DNA of 64,000 nucleotides from Niastella populi (GTDB lineage Bacteria > Bacteroidota > Bacteroidia > Chitinophagales > Chitinophagaceae), in the NCBI RefSeq assembly GCF_002078015.1, contig NZ_LWBP01000002.1:236072-300071 (forward strand), in the 5' to 3' direction. How positions within the stretch are numbered: position 1 is the stretch's first letter; each line of letters starts with the position of its first letter. Shown in pieces: positions 58,898-64,000 of the stretch. Position numbers and translations under genes: made by a program. The notes beneath the pieces were generated by a model, which saw only the letters and a program-made list of their open reading frames with translations, was not told where the DNA came from and ran no database searches.

Positions 58898-59611
58898 TTA
58901 TTTAATGATCAAAGCGCCACTGCCCGAGGTAGCAACAACTGTTGTACCGGCAGACTGAACCGAATACCGACCGCCGAAATTTACACCGGCCATGCTGGTA
59001 TTTACAACGATGTTACCTCCACCGGCAGCTACTACGTTTGCACCGCCGGCTGAAACGACATTACCGCCGCCTGCCGAAACGACATTAGCGCCTCCGGCAG
59101 AAACCACGTTGCCGCCACCGGCAGACACTACATTTACAGCCACCTGTTTGCCATTGATAAAAAAGCCAACAAGTACATTGTTGTTATTCCAGGGGCCGGT
59201 TTTTATCTGCAGGTTTTGTTTGCTCAATGAGTTTTGAAATTCCGAGATGTATTTTTTCAACTCATCGTAATTTCTCCAGGAGCCGTTATTGTAGTTTTTG
59301 ATGTTGAGTTCCCAGGCATTAGGCTGGCGATTGTAGAGTTGTTTATAAATCTGAAAGATCCAGGGATCGCCGGTAAGCGCGGGCATGGATGCGGGCTTTT
59401 TGCTCTTGTAGGTTTTGATATAGCCTACCAGTTCGTTGTAATTGTTCCAGGAACCGTTGTTGTAATTTTTGATATTGCATTCATCGGCTGAAGGGTTGCG
59501 CTGATAAAGTTGTTTGTAAGCCTGAATTATCCAGGGATCGCAATTTTGTGCTTTAGAAAAAGAGAAAAGAAACAGAAAAAGCAAGGTCGTCGGGAAAATC
59601 TTGTGCGTCAT
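58898..59611 (-). CDS. Secreted repeat protein: two 45-residue domains plus five octapeptides
   Basis: A 237-residue exported protein (signal peptide 1-22). Residues 24-68 and 82-126 are two copies of one unit: DPWI(I/F)Q(A/I)YKQLY(Q/N)R, then NIKNYNNGSW(N/R)NY. From residue 160 the octapeptide NVVSAGG(G/A) is repeated five times (to 199), alternating a Gly and an Ala end, and the C-terminal 35 residues continue as short Val/Gly strands. The last part resembles beta-solenoid or amyloid-forming repeats. Function unknown; a surface or matrix role is inferred from repeat chemistry. Confidence 0.8.
   Translation of the reverse strand: MTHKIFPTTLLFLFLFSFSKAQNCDPWIIQAYKQLYQRNPSADECNIKNYNNGSWNNYNELVGYIKTYKSKKPASMPALTGDPWIFQIYKQLYNRQPNAWELNIKNYNNGSWRNYDELKKYISEFQNSLSKQNLQIKTGPWNNNNVLVGFFINGKQVAVNVVSAGGGNVVSAGGANVVSAGGGNVVSAGGANVVAAGGGNIVVNTSMAGVNFGGRYSVQSAGTTVVATSGSGALIIK
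59015..59134. repeat. 24-bp tandem repeat, five units, in a coding region
   Basis: Five consecutive 24-bp units encode NVVSAGGG, NVVSAGGA, NVVSAGGG, NVVSAGGA and NVVAAGGG of the preceding entry. Synonymous differences between units are common, so the protein sequence is under selection while the DNA has drifted. Confidence 0.85.
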
Positions 59612-60048
59612 AAACAGGAATTAATTTTGAAGTGTAACAATGACGCATGATAATAAATTAGCTGAAATAAAGTAATGGCCTACAGGGAGATTTAGAGAAA
59701 ACTTGACGGGAAGCAATGAATTTCAGGCAACCTGTGGGGGAAATACGAAAGTGGGTAACATTGATGTTTAGTTGCTTGCATTCTTTATAAATGAGAAATA
59801 ATATTAAGTAGCAGATCTCTGCACTTTTGAGCTCCTTAGAATTCGCTTTAGGTTGAATAAAGGACCTTGCAATTGCTTCATTCCTTTCTTTGTAATAAAT
59901 GGCAAAATAATGCAAAAGACTTCCTTGCTTCACATGAACATCTACAAATGTCCAATTCCCATAAGTCTTAATAATAAAGATTAATAATATTGTTTTTCAA
60001 TTGGTTATGGAGGCATTTATAAATTTCAGGCTTATTGATCCTATAGGT
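59612..60048. other. AT-rich gap before the Fic gene
   Basis: Apart from the operator region at 60049-60122, this stretch has no convincing gene. A minus-strand frame of 91 codons (59658-59933) has a mixed, low-quality composition. The change to AT-rich sequence starts here and continues to the end of the window. Confidence 0.5.
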
Positions 60049-60122
60049 GTGAGCCGAATAAGCCAATTAATCGGCTCACAAATTCGCTATATTTGAGCCG
60101 ATTAACAATAATAAGCGGCTCA
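60049..60122. promoter_or_regulatory. Double operator flanking the Fic promoter
   Basis: Two inverted repeats of the same half-site TGAGCCG/CGGCTCA: IR1 is GTGAGCCGA (60049-60057) with TCGGCTCAC (60071-60079), IR2 is TGAGCCG (60094-60100) with CGGCTCA (60116-60122), the latter touching the ATG. TATATTTG (60088-60095), an exact -7 element, lies between them and overlaps IR2 by two bases. A protein bound to both would block transcription. Confidence 0.8.
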
Positions 60123-61234
60123 TGCAATCATATAACTGGCAGCATAAAAACTGGCCAAATTTTACCTACAAGCTGGATAGCATAGAAGATGATCTTTTTC
60201 TCTTTGCGGAAAAAGTAGGTAAGGTAACAGGTATTTTGAATGTGTTACCAAACGATACTCAATTGGAAGCTATCATTGACATGATGGTTTCCGAAGCAAT
60301 TAAAACTTCACAAATTGAAGGTGAATATTTGAGCCGGAAAGATGTACTCTCTTCAATCAGAAAAAATCTGGGGTTAATAAGCAGCTCTGAATACATCCAT
60401 GATAAGAAAGCGGAAGGTATTGGTACCCTTATGATCGATGTACGCAATACTTTCATTGAGGAATTAACTCAGGAAAAATTATTTGCGTGGCACAAAATGT
60501 TGCTACCAGGCAGCAAGGATATTGAAGTTGGAAAATGGCGAACCCACGAAGAGCCAATGCAGGTAATTTCCGGTGCAATGGGAAAGCAAAAAGTACATTT
60601 CGAAGCGTCACCATCAAGGCTTGTGCCTCATGAAATGAATCTATTCATTTCATGGTTCAATGAAACCGCACCAGGCGGAATCAAAGAAATAAAAAAAGCA
60701 CCTCTTAGATCGGCTATTGCTCATTTGTATTTTGAATCCATCCATCCTTTTGAAGATGGCAATGGACGAATAGGACGTGCAATTGCGGAAAAAGCATTGG
60801 CTCAGGGAATGGGGCGACCTGTTCTTATGAGCCTTTCCTATACAATTGAGGCCAACAAAAAAGCCTATTATGATGCACTTGAAAAAGCACAAAAATCAAT
60901 TGAGATAACTGAATGGATAAATTATTTCGTAAGAACGATTTTGGTTGCTCAAATTCAGGCAGAAGAAGAAATTGAATTCACACTTAAAAAAGTAAAGTAT
61001 TTTGATCGATTTAAAGATAAGTTAAGTGAACGTCAGACAAAAGCCATTAAGCGTATGCTTGAGGAGGGCCCAAAAGGCTTTGAGGGAGGAATGAATGCAG
61101 GCAAATATGGTTCGCTCACCAAAGTATCAAAAGCAACTGCTACCAGAGATTTACAAGAGCTACTTGCAATAGGAGCACTTATACTGCTGGGTGAGGGGAA
61201 AGGGCGTAGTATAAAATATACTGTAAATCTTTAA
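60122..61234 (+). CDS. Fic family protein, class II, with DUF4172 and winged-helix domains
   Basis: A 370-residue protein. An N-terminal DUF4172 region (residues 5-40, YNWQHKNWPNFTYKLDSIEDD in part) precedes the self-inhibitory helix motif TSQIEG (62-67, [ST]xxxE[GN]), the Fic core with HPFEDGNGR (208-216), and a C-terminal winged-helix domain (about 300-370: KAIKRMLEEGPKGFEGGMN...TKVSKATATRDLQELLAIGAL). Class II Fic enzymes AMPylate or otherwise modify target proteins after the inhibitory Glu is displaced. The winged helix probably binds the operators immediately upstream, giving autorepression (inference). Confidence 0.92.
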   Translation: MQSYNWQHKNWPNFTYKLDSIEDDLFLFAEKVGKVTGILNVLPNDTQLEAIIDMMVSEAIKTSQIEGEYLSRKDVLSSIRKNLGLISSSEYIHDKKAEGIGTLMIDVRNTFIEELTQEKLFAWHKMLLPGSKDIEVGKWRTHEEPMQVISGAMGKQKVHFEASPSRLVPHEMNLFISWFNETAPGGIKEIKKAPLRSAIAHLYFESIHPFEDGNGRIGRAIAEKALAQGMGRPVLMSLSYTIEANKKAYYDALEKAQKSIEITEWINYFVRTILVAQIQAEEEIEFTLKKVKYFDRFKDKLSERQTKAIKRMLEEGPKGFEGGMNAGKYGSLTKVSKATATRDLQELLAIGALILLGEGKGRSIKYTVNL

Positions 61235-61344
61235 TGGCGCTTAAAAGTCAGTAAAAATTACCCGTTGTATACGGTAACTGTATTTTAAGAAATCTGCCAG
61301 GTTTAATAAAATCATCCTAAAACATTGCACGAGGAACCGTTTTT

Positions 61345-61381
61345 AAAAATGCGCCCCCGGGGCCCTCGGGGTAGCATTTTT
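61345..61381. terminator. Bidirectional terminator after the Fic gene
   Basis: AAAAATGC (61345-61352) and GCATTTTT (61374-61381) pair, and the GC-rich interior can add CCCCG/CGGGG pairs; T-runs end both strands. It lies between Fic and the convergent DUF6266 gene. A second stem CCCGAT-ACGC-ATCGGG follows at 61407-61422. Confidence 0.75.
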
Positions 61382-61479
61382 ATGTGGGTGGGCACATTGC
61401 CCTTCCCGATACGCATCGGGCTTAACGGCCGGGATGTAACCGGCAAGTGGTTTTCTTAGTGATACGGGAACGTTTCGCG

Positions 61480-62115
61480 TTAGCTAACGTTTACGGCGCC
61501 GGTATACTCGCTGTTGGCAATGAACCTGCCGTTGGCCGACACAAAAGTGATCCAGGTATGCGCCACTTTACCAGCGAATTTAGGTACCGGGAGTTCAGCA
61601 GACAGGGTGTCACGACTGCCTATCGATTTAAACACTGTTCTGTTCAGATCGGGGCAGTGTGCAACGAGAATGGCCACGTCAGTTGGTTTTTCCCGGTTAT
61701 TTTCATCGGTGCCAGTCCAGTTGAACAGGATAGCGCCGGCCCTGGGTGAAGTTACTGCCAACCCTTCTACGTTAAGCAATAAACCTTTGCTGATCTTAAC
61801 ACGATCATAGGCGATCCTGAAATCGGGATAGGTGCCGTCGATGGCTTCTGTCAATATCAGCGACAAACCATAGTTTGCCCCCGTCATCTGAACAGCCTGG
61901 TCCCTGAAACCAAGAATCAACAGATCATGCATAGTTTGTGTAAAGTCAGCAGCAGTTTTAAACTTTGCTTTTTGCTCCTGCTGTTTTGGTGTATTGGCAT
62001 TTTTGCGGGAATGTGCTTTGCTGCGCATTACTGCCACTCCGCGCCAGGATGTACCAACCACTCTTCCGATGGTACCTGAAAATGCATCCAGGATACCGTT
62101 TTTCATTTTGCCCAT
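61480..62115 (-). CDS. DUF6266 family protein
   Basis: A 211-residue protein that begins with the typical DUF6266 element: MKNGILDAFSGTIGRVVGTSWRG, then KNANTPKQQEQKAKFKTAADF. The central part is beta-rich (AILFNWTGTDENN). The family is confined largely to Bacteroidota and its function is unknown; the N-terminal glycine-rich element recalls phage or secreted structural proteins, but that is a guess. No signal peptide. It is isolated between a strong terminator and a repeat-rich stretch. Confidence 0.85.
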   Translation of the reverse strand: MGKMKNGILDAFSGTIGRVVGTSWRGVAVMRSKAHSRKNANTPKQQEQKAKFKTAADFTQTMHDLLILGFRDQAVQMTGANYGLSLILTEAIDGTYPDFRIAYDRVKISKGLLLNVEGLAVTSPRAGAILFNWTGTDENNREKPTDVAILVAHCPDLNRTVFKSIGSRDTLSAELPVPKFAGKVAHTWITFVSANGRFIANSEYTGAVNVS

Positions 62116-62229
62116 AAAGAATCGATTTTAAGTGTTAATGAAAAAAGACCTGCACCAAACGAATGACCATAACCGGTATTTGGTCAGTTGCCTTGTGCGA
62201 TATAAAAGTAAGATGGATTTTTGTAGAAT

Positions 62230-62535
62230 AGATCACGGGCATGTCTATCCCATCCTAACATGTTTTATCTTGTTCTATATTGTCCCAGGTTGTTCTATGT
62301 GCGTCTACAGTGTACCATATATGTCTACTGTGGTCTACATGTGTCTTGAATGGTCATGGGAAAATGGGGTGTTTTTCCGGGATAGTGCCGGTATCAGGAG
62401 GGTATTATGCCGGACGTTGTTCGGATGTTGTTCGGACTTTCCGGGGGAATGTTCGGGTGTACTCAGGAGAAATGCGAAGAAAGTCCGAACAAAGTAGGTA
62501 GTAATACCGGCACAAGACCGGTTCGATACCGGATT
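62230..62535. repeat. Repeat-rich gene-free stretch with a 14-bp inverted repeat
   Basis: 62240-62345 stutters words such as TTGTTCTAT and GTCTACA(G/T)TG. Then GGACGTTGTTCGGATGTTGTTCGGAC runs at 62412-62437 (split here as GGACGTTGTTCGGA and TGTTGTTCGGAC); TTGTTCGGACTTTC (62428-62441) has a perfect inverse complement at 62479-62492, and the word GGTAT/ATACCGG recurs around 62400-62530. No gene is credible between 62116 and 62619. Confidence 0.6.
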
Positions 62536-62619
62536 GCAGTTGCATGTAGTGCAAGGAAAAACGTTGAGGTGTTCTTTTATTACGGGAAAACGAGAAGGAG
62601 GCCGTTATGACCTCCTTCA

Positions 62620-62829
62620 TCACTCTAAATACGGGATGACATCTTCTATTTTAAAAGGCGTCATCTCGCAAAATTCCCTTAATGTAATCCACTCACGTTT
62701 GGCTTTACCTAACTTTTTACGAATTTCAGTCAGGAGATTGCGGGAAGCGCGTATCGAAAGATGAGTGAGTCTTGATACTGCTTTTACATCCACAATCAGC
62801 CTGTGAGTGGGTTTAGGCACTTTTGCCAT
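62620..62829 (-). CDS. Small conserved DNA-binding-like protein
   Basis: A 69-residue basic protein with a helix-turn-helix-like middle: VKAVSRLTHLSIRASRNLLTEIRKKLGKAKREWITLREFCEMTPFKIEDV (split in text). It has no signal peptide or catalytic motif, and I do not recognise a family name. The Arg/Lys-rich helices and the compact size suggest DNA binding, as in small regulators or excisionase-like proteins of mobile elements. It stands alone with AT-rich DNA on its upstream side. Confidence 0.65.
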   Translation of the reverse strand: MAKVPKPTHRLIVDVKAVSRLTHLSIRASRNLLTEIRKKLGKAKREWITLREFCEMTPFKIEDVIPYLE

Positions 62830-63309
62830 AGTTCATAAATCGTAATGTCAAATTTTCACTATGAGCAAGATCATAAACCGGATGCAGCGAACACCGAATC
62901 AACCCCAATCGAACGTCTGCCGTGCGCAATGCGTCTGTCCGATAGTGTTGTACATCTAATTTACGACTTCGCTTAGAATTAAAGAAAATTATTATAAAAA
63001 CGAGGCGCTGTTTTCTCTACTATTTAGCGTACATCTCGTTTGACTTCTTTACATGGATCGACCGTTCACATAATGTGTAGTAATATACCATTGCTTTTAC
63101 AGCAATGCTGCATGGGTGAGAAATTGTATTTACGGAGCCGCTTTGTGTAATTAATACAAATGCAGAAAAGGGAAGTTAGTCAAACCAGGGTAGAGGTATA
63201 TTCCTGTAATTTTTCGCTTCTAGATAGTACCCTTTGTATTTTACGGGCTCTTTTTATTTGATGCTATGCATCAGAACCGGTGTATAATACTGATTATGTA
63301 AATTACTTA
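62830..63309. other. Gene-free AT-rich stretch of about 480 bp
   Basis: No frame on either strand has protein-like composition. Only local structure is seen: CATTGCT-TTTAC-AGCAATG (a 7-bp stem near 63091-63109) and a GATGC...GCATC palindrome near 63260. No tRNA or known RNA family is recognised. Confidence 0.5.
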
Positions 63310-63738
63310 TCAAACTACTTCAGCATCACTAATATTAGGGTCTTCTTTATCTTCTTTCTTATTTTTACTGCCAAGCCAGTAGCCTAAAATAGTAGTAATC
63401 AGATAACCAGAGCCCTGCAAAAACTTGTAGGCGAACTGTTCTTTACCTAAACAAATCCAGGTAGTTAAAAACCCTAATATAGCTATTAGAAGCAGCCCAA
63501 CTACCCAACCGATCCTTGTTAGGGTTTTTCGGTTCTCTGCCGGCCTATTCGCCAAGTACTGAGCCTGATGATCCATAGCTTTTTCTGTTTCCCTGGCACT
63601 CAACTCAAGCTCTTTTTCCCTTAAATGAAGCTCCTTAGTCTCATTAATTGTTTTTTGCTTTTGAACTTCTATAAAATCCTTGAGTATTTCAGGAGTGAGA
63701 TCAATATTTGGTTTTTGAGCGGAATTGTTTGGATGCAT
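63310..63738 (-). CDS. Coiled-coil membrane protein of unknown function
   Basis: A 142-residue protein: a charged coiled-coil region (about 18-68, IEVQKQKTINETKELHLREKELELSARETEKAM in pieces) followed by two membrane helices (about 73-93 and 104-122) and an acidic, Lys-rich tail. No family recognised. It resembles the anchor part of phage-type or toxin-associated proteins only in layout. Its start overlaps the stop of the upstream 66-codon frame by 38 bp, so the two may be coupled. Confidence 0.65.
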   Translation of the reverse strand: MHPNNSAQKPNIDLTPEILKDFIEVQKQKTINETKELHLREKELELSARETEKAMDHQAQYLANRPAENRKTLTRIGWVVGLLLIAILGFLTTWICLGKEQFAYKFLQGSGYLITTILGYWLGSKNKKEDKEDPNISDAEVV

Positions 63739-63901
63739 ATTTTAACTCTGTGTAAATTTTACCAAAACCAGAAGAACCAAGTTTTGGAGGAAGGAATTTT
63801 ACTCTTACTATAGAATCTCTGTTTGAACTGTCTTTTATAAACTTCAAATATCCGGCCGGAGAAAAAATTCGGATCAGTTTGCTTCTGTAAAAGTTATGCA
63901 T
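63701..63901 (-). CDS. Small basic protein, possible partner of the coiled-coil protein
   Basis: A 66-residue frame, Lys/Arg-rich (MHNFYRSKLIRIFSPAGY start, AEKQFRSKTKY-like end), overlapping the following gene's start by 38 bp. Composition is plausible but not distinctive, so it may or may not be expressed. Its upstream region reaches the window edge, and no exact promoter element is visible. Confidence 0.35.
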   Translation of the reverse strand: MHNFYRSKLIRIFSPAGYLKFIKDSSNRDSIVRVKFLPPKLGSSGFGKIYTELKYASKQFRSKTKY

Positions 63902-64000
63902 AATGCCTATTTGAAAGGATTATGAAATCAATAACCAATGCTAAGTTAAGCAAATACACAGAGGTAGCACAGGCTGATCAAAGAAATTGATCAATGTTAA

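Noticed and set aside
59658..59933. Minus-strand frame of 91 codons in the gap before Fic
   Set aside because: Composition is mixed, no domain or promoter is visible, and the region is AT-rich, where such frames occur by chance.
63922..63990. Short plus-strand frame of 22 codons starting at an ATG near the window end
   Set aside because: It stops after 22 codons and has no recognisable features.

Overview
The window is chromosomal DNA from a member of the Bacteroidota, most likely a Chitinophagaceae relative of Niastella or Chitinophaga. The main reasons are the contiguous alternative complex III (actABCDEF) plus cytochrome oxidase operon, the upstream motifs that fit the Bacteroidota sigma consensus TAnnTTTG, the many lineage-typical families (PorT-like barrel, DUF72, DUF3341, DUF5522, DUF6266, DUF6787), and the near absence of Shine-Dalgarno sites. 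The family assignment is inference; no rRNA gene is present to settle it.

Layout. 1-6.6 kb: the end of an S9 peptidase, an outer-membrane barrel, an M23 endopeptidase, a YccF/MFS pair, a DUF72 protein, a stand-alone kinase ATPase domain and an RRM protein. 7.1-11.9 kb: a diheme cytochrome c, then the oxidative pentose phosphate genes gnd-zwf-pgl. 12.2-14.0 kb: a glycosyltransferase overlapping a polysaccharide deacetylase. 14.0-22.4 kb: small conserved proteins, a secreted M48 peptidase, a dGTPase, an acyl-CoA dehydrogenase and a MarR regulator. 22.8-27.0 kb: a hydrolase, a membrane glycosyltransferase, a lone OppC-type permease and an Lrp regulator. 27.1-27.5 kb: two tandem class II tRNA-like genes with strongly expanded variable arms. 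27.7-30.4 kb: trmB, DUF5522 and an alkyltransferase-like gene overlapping end to end, then a zinc alcohol dehydrogenase.

30.6-47.5 kb is the respiratory block, all on the minus strand. actABCDEF (quinol to cytochrome c electron transfer) runs straight into oxidase subunits II and I, heme O synthase, two subunit III genes and subunit IV, and ends at a strong terminator near 32.7 kb. SCO, a DUF420 membrane protein and a four-helix protein follow behind a separate promoter. Quinol oxidation, cytochrome relay, oxygen reduction and CuA/heme assembly are therefore encoded together.

47.7-59.6 kb: a PurN fused behind a membrane domain, two class-C beta-lactamase-like hydrolases, a CsbD protein, a D-aminoacylase, a penicillin acylase and secreted small proteins, one with an octapeptide repeat. 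60-64 kb looks accessory: a class II Fic protein with an operator-flanked promoter, DUF6266, and small orphan genes in AT-rich DNA.

The least conventional content is outside the genes. At least ten intergenic loci carry a short oligonucleotide that stutters several times and often returns in inverse complement; at least four of these word families occur at two places in the window, and one such stutter lies in frame in the linker of the PurN fusion. Together with the tRNA-like pair these are the best candidates for undescribed biology here.
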